A DNA stretch of 64,000 nucleotides from Halovulum sp039180525 (GTDB lineage Bacteria > Pseudomonadota > Alphaproteobacteria > Rhodobacterales > Rhodobacteraceae). How positions within the stretch are numbered: position 1 is the first letter of the stretch; each line of letters begins with the position of its first letter. Under the pieces are notes generated by a model. The model ran no database searches. It saw only the letters and a program-made list of their open reading frames with translations, and was not told the origin of the DNA. Below, in pieces: positions 24,589 to 33,965 of the stretch. The DNA lies in the NCBI GenBank assembly GCA_039180525.1, contig JBCDDF010000012.1, forward strand, positions 1 through 64,000, given 5' to 3'. The position numbers and the translations under genes are program-made.

Positions 24589-25406
24589 GGGGCGTCGCTC
24601 ATCCGCTCGATCGCCTCGTCGGCGCGGCGGGTCGCGGCCTCGAACCGGTCCTGCTGGTCGCGGGAATTGCGCAGCGGATCCTTGTAGAAGGCCGAGAATT
24701 TGATGAGGTAGAGGAAGATCTTGTTCATCATCCGCCCCGACCAGCGCATCGGCCGGTCGAAATCGAACAGCAGGATCACCCGTTCCTCGTCAGTGTCGTT
24801 CCAGACCTCGTGTTCATAGGTGTCGTCCAGCACGATCATCTTGCCGGGTTCCCAGTGTTCGACCTGGTCGTCCACCCGAATGCGGCACTTCTCGGCCTCC
24901 TTGGGGATCAACAGGCCCAAATGCGCGCGCACCACGCCCTTGGTCACACCGGTATGCGCGGGGATGTGATAGCCCGGCGCCAGGATCGACAGCCAGGCGA
25001 TCTGAATATTCGGGACCTTGCCCAACATCGCTGCCGTTTTCGGCATCTGCGCGCAGTTCTTCTCCAGCTGCTCGCCGAACCCATAAAGGATGAATGTCCG
25101 CCAGTTCTTGGCCGTAGCGATCCGGTACTGGTCGGGCGAGATTTCCTGAAAGGCCGGGATTTCGTCGCGGAACCGCAGAACGCCGCGCGCCTCCTCCGCC
25201 ACCTCTTCCCAGCGCTGGGTCAATTCATCCAGTTCGGGAAAGACCTTGGGGTCGATGAACGGCGTGTTCGGAACCAGCGAGACGCGGCCCTGATAGCGCG
25301 CCATCCAGCGGGTGAGGTTCTTGCCAAAAGCCTTGACGCGGCGGCGGACCGGGTGATCCAGCACCTTGGGTTTCGGCGGCTCGGCGGTGGGCGATAACTG
25401 GGTCAT
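24585..25406 (-). CDS. Aspartyl/asparaginyl beta-hydroxylase family (LpxO-like) dioxygenase
   Basis: A 273-aa Fe(II)/2-oxoglutarate oxygenase. Iron-binding histidines are visible in IPAHTGVTKG and TYEHEVWN, with a 2-oxoglutarate arginine in DEERVILLFD. LpxO members of this family 2-hydroxylate lipid A acyl chains; bacterial sphingolipids are also often 2-hydroxylated, so a ceramide acyl-hydroxylase role is plausible here. It sits in a tight three-gene run: 9 nt after the lipid kinase gene and overlapping the next gene by 4 nt. Confidence 0.8.
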   Translation of the reverse strand: MTQLSPTAEPPKPKVLDHPVRRRVKAFGKNLTRWMARYQGRVSLVPNTPFIDPKVFPELDELTQRWEEVAEEARGVLRFRDEIPAFQEISPDQYRIATAKNWRTFILYGFGEQLEKNCAQMPKTAAMLGKVPNIQIAWLSILAPGYHIPAHTGVTKGVVRAHLGLLIPKEAEKCRIRVDDQVEHWEPGKMIVLDDTYEHEVWNDTDEERVILLFDFDRPMRWSGRMMNKIFLYLIKFSAFYKDPLRNSRDQQDRFEAATRRADEAIERMSDAP

Positions 25407-25415
25407 GGGATGTCT

Positions 25416-26321
25416 CTAATCCCTGCCCGCGCGGGTGTCGAGACGCGGGCGGAGGATCGGCACGACTGTGTCGGCGGTGATACGCAATCGTCCGTCAGGC
25501 GGCGCGAACGGGTCGCCATCTATGATCAGCGTGCCGTCGAGCGTAAGGCCAAGCTCTTCCGCGGCGCCGGATCGGTACGCCCCCGGCAGCCAGCGTCCGC
25601 CGATGCCAAACGCCAGCGCGGGCAGGCAAACCGGCAGATACGGTGCGGGCGCGGCGACATGGGTCCAGCGCATCGGCGCATCCATGGGCGCACCCCAGAA
25701 GGGGTTGATCCCCGCGATCAGTCGACCTGGCAACGCAGTGACGACGGCGCCGAAGCTGCGGCCCGGCGCGCCCGCGTGGCCGTCGACGGCAAGCGGCGCC
25801 CTGATCCCCACGCGGCGCGCCTCGCCGATGACCCGCGCGAGGCTGCGCAGCACCTGCGCGGCACCGGACCCGGCGCCCTGAGCGCGGGCCGTGGCATCCG
25901 CATACGCACCCCAGCCCAGGATAAAGCCGTATTCGGGGCCGCTGGCAAAGCCTTCGACCCGCAACACCGGCGCCGGGGCAACGGGAAGTTCGGGCAAATG
26001 CTGCAAATCCTCCGCACGCAATCGGCCCAGCCGCCGTGCGATCAGATTGGTATTGCCGCGCGCCAGGATACCGATCGCCGGCGGGTGGCCCGCATAGGCC
26101 GCCATCAAGGCCGTGATCACGGCCCGCACGGTCCCATCGCCGCCATCGATGGCCACATGGGTGACGCCGTCCGCGCACAGCCGCGCCGCCAGACCTGGAA
26201 GCGCTGCCGGATCGCGAAGCGTCACGGCGCGCAGCCCCTGCGGCGTGTTTTCCTGCAGATCCGCCAGCCCGGCGCGCCGATTTCGGCGGCTGGCCGGATT
26301 GCGCAGCAGGATCGCGGTCAT
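25416..26321 (-). CDS. Diacylglycerol/ceramide kinase-like lipid kinase
   Basis: A 301-aa DAGK-catalytic-domain protein. The nucleotide motif IDGGDGTVRAV is visible, with LLRNPASRR at the N-terminus. The family phosphorylates diacylglycerol, sphingosine or ceramide. In Caulobacter a related lipid kinase of the sphingolipid locus makes ceramide 1-phosphate, so ceramide is the likely substrate. The start is uncertain: the ATG at 26321 gives the usual N-terminus but lacks a clear ribosome-binding site, and an ATG at 26360 is also in frame. Divergent from the metallophosphoesterase gene. Confidence 0.75.
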   Translation of the reverse strand: MTAILLRNPASRRNRRAGLADLQENTPQGLRAVTLRDPAALPGLAARLCADGVTHVAIDGGDGTVRAVITALMAAYAGHPPAIGILARGNTNLIARRLGRLRAEDLQHLPELPVAPAPVLRVEGFASGPEYGFILGWGAYADATARAQGAGSGAAQVLRSLARVIGEARRVGIRAPLAVDGHAGAPGRSFGAVVTALPGRLIAGINPFWGAPMDAPMRWTHVAAPAPYLPVCLPALAFGIGGRWLPGAYRSGAAEELGLTLDGTLIIDGDPFAPPDGRLRITADTVVPILRPRLDTRAGRD

Positions 26322-26408
26322 GTCGCGGGTATTTGCGGTTTCATCCTGCCGGCATTTCATGCTTTGTTTCTCGTACCCTAGCCGCTTGTCTTACCCGAGC
26401 CAACCACC

Positions 26409-27302
26409 ATGCTTCGCCTTGCGCATCTGTCCGACCTTCACCTGCCCCTGGGCCTGCCGCGCGGCGCGGAATGGGCCGGAAAACGCGCGCTCAGCGGTCT
26501 CAGTTGGCTGCGGAAACGGCGCAGGCGCCACCGCATGGACGTGGCCCAGGCGCTGCGGGCCGATCTGCTGGCACACGCGCCCGACATGATTGCGGTGACC
26601 GGCGACGTGGTGAATTTCTCCTGCCCGCATGAATTCACCGCCGCGGCGGAGTTTCTCGCCGGTCTCGGCCCGCCGCAACGCGTGATCGTGTTGGACGGCA
26701 ATCACGAGGCGCTGGTGGCGGGCTGGCGTGCGCGCATGCGTGTCTGGGGGGCATATGCGCCGGCGCAAACCCCGGTCACGCGGCGGGTGGGCGACGTGGC
26801 GTTGATCGCGGTGTCCACCGCCATCGCCACGCCGCCGCTGCTGGCGACAGGCCGGGTCGGCCCCGCCGCGGTCGTGGCTCTGGCCGGGCGGGTGGCGGAG
26901 GCGCGGGCGGCGGGTCTGTGCCCCATCGTATTGATGCATCACCCACCGGTGCGCCTGACCCGTGCGCGCAAGGCGCTGCGCGACGAGGGCCCGGTCGCGG
27001 CCGCCCTGGCCAAGGCCGGCGCCGCACTGGTGCTGCACGGCCACACTCATCGCGCAGAGATGTCGCAAATTCCCAGCGAGCGCGGCCCGATCCCGGTGCT
27101 GGGCGTTCCCGCGTTCAGCCTGCCGGCCGCCCATGGCCCCGGTCTGTGGCGGGAGATCACGCTCGCAACCGAAAAGGGCTGGGTAGAGATCCGCGATCAT
27201 GCCATCACTCCGGATCTGACGGTTGTGGCCCGCACGCCGCTGCGCCTGCACCTGCCCCAGGGCAGTCTTGCGGGCGGGGCAGAGATGGCTAATCTGGCAT
27301 AA
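26409..27302 (+). CDS. Calcineurin-like metallophosphoesterase
   Basis: A 297-aa two-metal phosphoesterase with the full motif set: D9/H11 in LSDLHL, D66 in TGDVVNF, N98/H99 in GNHE, H177 in MHHPP, and H210/H212/H214 in HGHTH. The fold covers LpxH-type pyrophosphatases and cyclic-nucleotide phosphodiesterases. Lying between a lipid kinase and LptFG-like permeases, it may trim a phosphorylated or nucleotide-activated lipid; no sequence feature proves that. It is 82 bp upstream of the permease gene and on the same strand. Confidence 0.85.
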   Translation: MLRLAHLSDLHLPLGLPRGAEWAGKRALSGLSWLRKRRRRHRMDVAQALRADLLAHAPDMIAVTGDVVNFSCPHEFTAAAEFLAGLGPPQRVIVLDGNHEALVAGWRARMRVWGAYAPAQTPVTRRVGDVALIAVSTAIATPPLLATGRVGPAAVVALAGRVAEARAAGLCPIVLMHHPPVRLTRARKALRDEGPVAAALAKAGAALVLHGHTHRAEMSQIPSERGPIPVLGVPAFSLPAAHGPGLWREITLATEKGWVEIRDHAITPDLTVVARTPLRLHLPQGSLAGGAEMANLA

Positions 27303-27384
27303 ATACTTGCCCGGGCCCCAGCGCCAGCCCCCGGGCGTAGGAGGCCCAGCCCATGCGCGCCAGCTTCGCCCCCGTCGCCGCGCC

Positions 27385-28527
27385 ATGATCCGGCTGGCCG
27401 ACCGGTATATCGTGTCACATATGGTGCCGCGCATGGTCGCCGCACTTGCGGTGACGCTCGTGGCGCTGCTGATCGAACGCCTTTTGCGGCTGCTGGACTT
27501 TCTGACCGGGCACGGCGCCGATCTGGGGCCGATGGTGCGCCTGGTGCTGAACCTGTTGCCCCATTATCTGGGTCTGGCGCTGCCGGCGGCGTTCTGCATC
27601 GCCATCATCAGCGCGCTGTCGGCGATGTCCAAATCGTCAGAGTTGGATGCGCTGGAGGCTGCGGGCTGGTCGGTCCGCCGCATCGGTGCTCCGTTCATCG
27701 CCTGCTCTGTCGCCTTTGCCATCCTCAGCGCGCTGCTGTTCGGGCTGATCCAACCCTATAGCCGGTATGCTTTTTCCGAAATCAGCTACGCGATCGCATC
27801 GGCCGGATGGCAAGGCCGTGTGGAACAGGGCGTGTTCCTGGATCTGGGCGAGGGCATGACGCTGTCCGCGATGGAGATCGACGCGACCGGACGTCAGCTG
27901 AGCGGTGTCTTCTTTCTGCGCGAGGACGAAACCGGAGAGACCGCGATCACCGCACGCGAGGGGATCGTGGTGCCCGACGAGGATGCGCAAGCGGTCTATC
28001 TGGTGCTGCGCGACGGCCAGGGGGTGACGTCGGAGGGCCAGGAAATCGCCTTTGAGGACATGCGCGTCGCCCGCGAATTCGACGGCGCCAACAACCCGTT
28101 TCGCCCGCGGGGCGACAGCGTCCGCGAACTGACCTTCTTCGAGTTGTGGCGGGAGTTGCACGACCCGCTGACGCAGGCCTCTACCCCGCCGGAACTGACC
28201 GCGGAATTTCACGAACGCATCATCCGCGCGCTGTCGCTGATCGGCGTGGCCTTGATCGCCGTGCCCCTGTCGGTATCGCGCAAACGCGCGCCGGGCTGGC
28301 TGCGTATCGGCATCGCCGTGGTCATCCTGGCGGTCTATGACAACTCGATCAAGCTCGTCACCGGTATGGCCACGTTGGGCCAAGTACCGCCGGTCCCGGC
28401 GATCTGGGGGTTGTTCGGCGCTTTTTTCGCGCTCGGCCTGTGGCTCTACTTTTCCACTGCCGGCCAGGGTGGACGCTCACCCTTCCGCAGCCTGCTGCGT
28501 TTCTTTTCCGAATTGCGGGGCGCATGA
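27385..28527 (+). CDS. lptF: LptF-type permease
   Basis: A 380-aa inner-membrane protein of the YjgP/YjgQ family. Three membrane segments lie in the first 125 residues, a periplasmic beta-rich domain in the middle (about 130-260), and three more segments follow from about 275. It carries LPS from the inner membrane in the LptB2FG transporter. The next gene overlaps by 4 nt. Here the pair is coupled to a ceramide-synthase-like gene instead of the usual lptD-surA or pepA setting, so it could be a lipid-specific paralogue. Confidence 0.9.
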   Translation: MIRLADRYIVSHMVPRMVAALAVTLVALLIERLLRLLDFLTGHGADLGPMVRLVLNLLPHYLGLALPAAFCIAIISALSAMSKSSELDALEAAGWSVRRIGAPFIACSVAFAILSALLFGLIQPYSRYAFSEISYAIASAGWQGRVEQGVFLDLGEGMTLSAMEIDATGRQLSGVFFLREDETGETAITAREGIVVPDEDAQAVYLVLRDGQGVTSEGQEIAFEDMRVAREFDGANNPFRPRGDSVRELTFFELWRELHDPLTQASTPPELTAEFHERIIRALSLIGVALIAVPLSVSRKRAPGWLRIGIAVVILAVYDNSIKLVTGMATLGQVPPVPAIWGLFGAFFALGLWLYFSTAGQGGRSPFRSLLRFFSELRGA

Positions 28528-29582
28528 TGCCGCTGCGTCTGGGGATCTACCTAAGTCAGGTGGTGATCGGCCGGGTGATCGGCGCGGGGCTGATCCTGAT
28601 CGTGCTCGGGCTGAGCATCGATCTGATCAAGTCGGCCACCGATGTGATGGCCGAAGGCGGCGCCGTGGCGCTGCTGTCCTATGCCGCGTTCCGCGCGCCG
28701 CAGGTGGCCGCCACAACCTTTCCCATCGCGGTGCTGATGGGCGCCACGCTGGCCTTTCTGACCCTGGGCGCCCGCAGCGAACTGACCGTGATCCGCGGCG
28801 CCGGGCAGTCGATCTTCAACATCCTGATCATGCTGATCCCCTGCGCGCTGGCCCTTGGGATCGTCTATAATCTGCTGACAGACCGGCTGGCCGCCTGGTC
28901 CGAGGTGCAGTTGAACGCCGTCTTTCCCCAGACCGTCGACCGCCCCGGCGTGGGCGAAGAAATCTGGAGCCGGTCCGCGCTGGCCCAGCCCGGGGCGATC
29001 ATGCTGCGCAGCGAGGTTTTGCGCGCACGCCTAGGGGCGGAGGATGGCAGCCGGCTGACCGACCTGTCGCTGTGGCAACTGGATGGCGAGGGGCGCATCC
29101 TGCGCCGGTCAGAAGCGGCGGAGGCGGTATTCCAGGACGGCGCTTGGCAACTGACAGGCGGCGATGCCGGTGGCGGGGCGAACTGGCTGACGCAACTGAC
29201 CCCGGCGGCGGTGATGGAACTGGCTGCGGGCCGGATCGCGGTCAGCGCATCGGACGCGCGCGAGGCTCTGGCGGGCCGCGCCACGCCGACGCGCGGCACA
29301 GCGTTCTACACCACGCGGATTGCGCGCAGTTATTCGGCGCTGATCATCCCCGGCGTCATGATGATGCTGGCTGCGATCGCGGGCTTCGGCCTGGCCCGCG
29401 CCGGTGGCGGGCCGCGCAACGCCATTATCGGCGTGGCGCTGGGATTGCTCTATATCGCCGGCGACGCAATCTTCGCCTCCCTCGGAGAGGTCGGGGCAAT
29501 GGGCGCGATCTGGGCCAGCGCAGCGCCATCGCTGTTCTTCGCGGTGGTGGCGCTTTGGGCGCTTTTGGTGTTGGAGGAGTGA
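28524..29582 (+). CDS. lptG: LptG-type permease
   Basis: A 352-aa partner of the preceding LptF-like protein with the same plan: segments near residues 15-35, 50-80 and 95-120, a periplasmic domain, and three C-terminal segments, the first reading MMMLAAIAGFGLA. It overlaps lptF by 4 nt (ATGA) and the acyltransferase gene by 1 nt (TGATG), so all three are made together. Role as LPS exporter subunit is family knowledge; export of sphingolipid is my inference from the coupling. Confidence 0.9.
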   Translation: MMPLRLGIYLSQVVIGRVIGAGLILIVLGLSIDLIKSATDVMAEGGAVALLSYAAFRAPQVAATTFPIAVLMGATLAFLTLGARSELTVIRGAGQSIFNILIMLIPCALALGIVYNLLTDRLAAWSEVQLNAVFPQTVDRPGVGEEIWSRSALAQPGAIMLRSEVLRARLGAEDGSRLTDLSLWQLDGEGRILRRSEAAEAVFQDGAWQLTGGDAGGGANWLTQLTPAAVMELAAGRIAVSASDAREALAGRATPTRGTAFYTTRIARSYSALIIPGVMMMLAAIAGFGLARAGGGPRNAIIGVALGLLYIAGDAIFASLGEVGAMGAIWASAAPSLFFAVVALWALLVLEE

Positions 29583-30712
29583 TGGCCCCGCAGGTCCGAC
29601 AGGTGACGACCCGTGCCGATCTGCGCCGGTTCGTGCGGGTGCCCGGCCAACTGGCCGCCGACGACCCGCATTGGGTCGAACCCTTGATGATGGAACGCCT
29701 GGGCGTTCTGTCGCCTAAGCAGAACCCGCTGTTTGAACATGCAGAAGCGGCGCATTTCATCGCCGAAGACGACGGGCGGATTTTGGGCCGGATCAGCGCG
29801 GTGATGGACCGCCTGGCGCCCCAAGCCGACGGCGGTCTGATCGTTGGACATTTCGGCATGATCGATGCGCGCGACCATGCGGCGCTGTCCGCGCTTTTCG
29901 CTACCGCCGAGACCTGGCTGAAGGACCGCGGCGCGCAGGTCGTGCGCGGCCCCTTCAGCCTGTCGATCAACGAAATCACCGGGCTTCTGATCGATGGCTT
30001 CGACACCGCGCCCTTTGTCATGATGGATCACCATGCCCCCTGGCTTGGCGACGCGGTCGAACGGCAGGGCTATTCAAAGGCAAAAGACACGGTCGCCTAT
30101 CTTCTGGATCTGACCGTGCCGCTGCCCGACAAAGAGCGTCGCGTGATCGACCGGCCCTGGCCGGGACTTGTCGTGCGAAACCTCAACCCCAAGGCCTATG
30201 CCCAGGAAATCGCGACCATCACGGATGTCTTCAACGATGCCTGGGCCGGCAATTGGGGTTTCGCACCGCTGACCGAGGCCGAAACGGCGGCGATGGCGCG
30301 CGACCTGAAACCGATCCTGGACCCCGGGCTGGTCAAGATCGCGGAACTCGACGGACAGCCGGCGGCATTCCTGGTGCTGCTGCCCAATATCAACGAAGCC
30401 ATCGCCGACCTGGGCGGGCGGCTGCTGCCATTTGGCTGGGCACGGCTGCTGTGGCGCCTGAAAGTCAGCGGTGTAAAGACCGGCCGGGTGCCGCTGATGG
30501 GCGTGCGCCGCGAAGTCGCCGCCACTATGGCGGGCAAGCTGCTGCCGTTGCGGCTGATCTATGCGGTCGATGCCGATGCCCGCGCCCGCGGCATCGAAGA
30601 AATCGAGATGAGTTGGCTTTTGGAAGATAACTGGCCCATCCGCCGCATGGTGGAAGGGCTGGGCGGGCGGCTTTCCAAGACCTACCGCGTCTACGAAAAG
30701 ACGTTGGCATGA
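29582..30712 (+). CDS. GNAT-like N-acyltransferase, candidate bacterial ceramide synthase
   Basis: A 376-aa protein of the large GNAT-like family that was long misnamed dATP pyrophosphohydrolase. Diagnostic stretches are ADDPHWVEPL, SPKQNPLFEH, VRGPFSLSINE, GLLIDGFDTAP and YSKAKDTVAY. From memory, the Caulobacter member of this family is the ceramide synthase that N-acylates the Spt product. GGAGGAG precedes the ATG, which overlaps the lptG stop by 1 nt. With Spt, ACP, ligase and CerR in the same cluster it would complete the ceramide pathway. Confidence 0.65.
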   Translation: MAPQVRQVTTRADLRRFVRVPGQLAADDPHWVEPLMMERLGVLSPKQNPLFEHAEAAHFIAEDDGRILGRISAVMDRLAPQADGGLIVGHFGMIDARDHAALSALFATAETWLKDRGAQVVRGPFSLSINEITGLLIDGFDTAPFVMMDHHAPWLGDAVERQGYSKAKDTVAYLLDLTVPLPDKERRVIDRPWPGLVVRNLNPKAYAQEIATITDVFNDAWAGNWGFAPLTEAETAAMARDLKPILDPGLVKIAELDGQPAAFLVLLPNINEAIADLGGRLLPFGWARLLWRLKVSGVKTGRVPLMGVRREVAATMAGKLLPLRLIYAVDADARARGIEEIEMSWLLEDNWPIRRMVEGLGGRLSKTYRVYEKTLA

Positions 30713-31476
30713 CCTGGCAGGCGCTGGTTCTGGCCGGCACCCGCGCCGGTGCCGCGGATCCGGTCGCCGTCGCAACGGGCGTGGCGCACAAGGCCTTTGC
30801 CCCCGTCGCCGGAAAGCCGATGATCGAACGTGTGTTAGCGACGCTGGCCGCCGTGCCGGAGATCGCCGCGATCACCGTCTCGATCGAGGATAGCGGCGCG
30901 CCGGTCGACACCCTGGCGACGGCGCCCGCGCGGATCACGGCCGCCGCAAGTCCGGCACGCAGCGTGGCAGAGGGACTTGCCGCCACCGGCACGCCGCTGC
31001 TGGTCACCACCGCCGACCACCCGCTGCTGACCGCCGCGATGGTCACGGACTTCCTGCGCGACGCGGCGGCGTCCTGGGCCGACATCGCCGCCGGTCTAAG
31101 CCCACGTCCAGTGGTCGAGCGGGCCGGCAACACGGCCAAACGCACCTATCTGAAGTTCGCCGATGCCGAATTCAGCGGCTGCAACCTGTTCGCGCTCACC
31201 ACGCAGCGGGCCGTGAACGCGGTGCGGTTCTGGCAGGCGGTGGAAAGCGATCGCAAGAACCCGCTGCGCATCGCGCGGCATCTGGGCCCGGTCACGCTGG
31301 CACGCTATGCCGCCGGGCGGCTTTCCAGCGCCCAGGCCGCCGCCGCCCTGGGCAAAAAGGCCGGCTGCCGCGCCGCCATCATCCCCGTCCACTATCCCGA
31401 TGCCGCGCATGACGTCGACAAACCCGCCGATCTGGCCTTCGCCGAAGCCCGGCTGGCGGCGCGCGAAACGGCGTAA
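30709..31476 (+). CDS. Nucleotidyltransferase (NTP_transf_3/MobA-like), possible headgroup activator
   Basis: A 255-aa NTP transferase. The nucleotide-binding VLAGTRAG is at the N-terminus, followed by KAFAPVAGKPM and an aspartate in TTADHPLLT. Family members make molybdopterin or sugar/polyol nucleotides. It overlaps the ceramide-synthase-like gene by 4 nt, so the natural guess is synthesis of a nucleotide-activated headgroup precursor. I recall a nucleotidyltransferase with such a role in Caulobacter ceramide-phosphoglycerate synthesis, but I cannot verify orthology here. Confidence 0.65.
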   Translation: MTWQALVLAGTRAGAADPVAVATGVAHKAFAPVAGKPMIERVLATLAAVPEIAAITVSIEDSGAPVDTLATAPARITAAASPARSVAEGLAATGTPLLVTTADHPLLTAAMVTDFLRDAAASWADIAAGLSPRPVVERAGNTAKRTYLKFADAEFSGCNLFALTTQRAVNAVRFWQAVESDRKNPLRIARHLGPVTLARYAAGRLSSAQAAAALGKKAGCRAAIIPVHYPDAAHDVDKPADLAFAEARLAARETA

Positions 31477-31519
31477 CGCTGGCCGGGAGGTCCCGGATCG
31501 GGGCCCGGGACGCGCCCCG

Positions 31520-31559
31520 CTTCTTTGTTCCCCAAGTACTCACCGCAACGCGGCAACCG
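31520..31559 (+). repeat. Dispersed CTTCTTTGTTCC repeat, copy 2
   Basis: CTTCTTTGTTCCCCAAGTAC starts here and the copy ends in a diverged tail. Just upstream (31488-31512) is a GTCCCGG...CCCGGGAC palindrome. It lies in the 103-bp spacer between two convergent genes. Related copies are at 15931-15961, 32759-32794 (minus) and 47546-47582. Confidence 0.65.
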
Positions 31560-31579
31560 GCATCGACGCAGGCCGCAAG

Positions 31580-32725
<1,146 letters not shown>

Positions 32726-32758
32726 GTCTTTCCTCCGTCTGGTCTTGGGGCGGCGGCG

Positions 32759-32794
32759 GGATGCCTCCGGCGGGGATATTTTTGGATCGAAGAA
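32759..32794 (-). repeat. Dispersed CTTCTTTGTTCC...CCCGCCGGAGGCATCC repeat, copy 3
   Basis: Read on the minus strand, CTTCTTCGATCCAAAAATAT continues into CCCCGCCGGAGGCATCC. It matches the copies at 15931, 31520 and 47546. It lies between two co-directional genes, in the spacer of a likely operon. Confidence 0.7.
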
Positions 32795-32835
32795 GCTGGG
32801 GCGCGTCCCCGGCCCCGACCCACGACCTCTGGGTT

Positions 32836-33888
32836 TCAGATCCCCAACATCTGGCGGTTGGCGGCCTCGTCGCTGCCGCCATCAGCGAAATCGTCGAAGG
32901 CTTTTTCGGTGACGCGGATAATGTGATCGCGGACGAATTCCGCGCCTTCGCGGGCGCCGTCTTCGGGGTGTTTCAGGCAGCATTCCCATTCGACCACGGC
33001 CCAGCCGTCGAAGTCATTGGCCGCCATCTTGGAAAAGACGGCGCCGAAATCGACCTGACCGTCGCCCAGCGACCGAAAGCGGCCGGCACGGCCGACCCAG
33101 GGCTGATAGCCTGAATAGACGCCCTGCCGCCCGGTCGGATTGAACTCCGCATCCTTGACGTGGAACATGCCGATCCGGTCGCGATAGATGTCGATATTAT
33201 CAAGATAATCAAGGCACTGCAGCACATAATGGGAGGGATCGTAGAGCATGTTGCAGCGCGGGTGGTCTTTGACGCGCGCCAGAAACATCTCGAATGTCAC
33301 GCCATCATGCAGATCCTCGCCCGGGTGGATTTCGTAGCAGATATCGACGCCACACTCCTCGGCATGGTCAAGGATCGGATACCAGCGTCTGGCCAATTCG
33401 TCGAAGGCGGTCTCGATCAGGCCTGCGGGGCGCTGCGGCCAGGGATAGACATAAGGCCAGGCCAGCGCACCGGAAAAGGTGGCGTGCGCCCCGATGCCCA
33501 GATTGCGGGAGGCGGTCAGCGCCAGTTTTACCTGGTCGACCGCCCATTCCTGGCGCGCCTTTGGGTTGCCGCGCACCGCTTCCGCCGCGAACCCGTCAAA
33601 GGCGGTGTCATAGGCGGGATGGACAGCGACCAACTGGCCCTGGAGATGGGTCGAAAGCTCAGTGATCTCAACGCCGTTGGCCCGGGCGATGCCGGCGATT
33701 TCGTCGCAGTAGTCCTTTGACGCGGCGGCCTTGGCCAGGTCGAACAGGCGGCCATCCCAACTCGGGATCTGGACGCCCTTGTAGCCGATCTCACCCGCCC
33801 ATTTGGTGATGCTGTCCCAGGAATTGAACGGCGCATAGTCGCCGGCGAACTGCGCCAGGAACAGCGCCGGGCCCTTGATCGTCTTCAT
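32836..33888 (-). CDS. Sugar phosphate isomerase/epimerase (AP-endonuclease-2-type TIM barrel)
   Basis: A 350-aa TIM-barrel protein. Metal-site segments are visible: CYEIHPGEDLHDG, NMLYDPSHYVLQ, IGMFHVKDAEF and AVVEWECCLK. These fit the xylose-isomerase-like family used in myo-inositol and rare-sugar pathways. It starts an apparent two-gene unit with the Gfo/Idh oxidoreductase gene downstream. No transporter or regulator for the pathway is in the window. Confidence 0.88.
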   Translation of the reverse strand: MKTIKGPALFLAQFAGDYAPFNSWDSITKWAGEIGYKGVQIPSWDGRLFDLAKAAASKDYCDEIAGIARANGVEITELSTHLQGQLVAVHPAYDTAFDGFAAEAVRGNPKARQEWAVDQVKLALTASRNLGIGAHATFSGALAWPYVYPWPQRPAGLIETAFDELARRWYPILDHAEECGVDICYEIHPGEDLHDGVTFEMFLARVKDHPRCNMLYDPSHYVLQCLDYLDNIDIYRDRIGMFHVKDAEFNPTGRQGVYSGYQPWVGRAGRFRSLGDGQVDFGAVFSKMAANDFDGWAVVEWECCLKHPEDGAREGAEFVRDHIIRVTEKAFDDFADGGSDEAANRQMLGI

Positions 33889-33965
33889 GGTGTCCTCCCC
33901 TGCCCGGCTTGGCCGCCGGTATCAGATATGGGTGCACCGAATGGGCGCCTATGACAATGGTGAAG

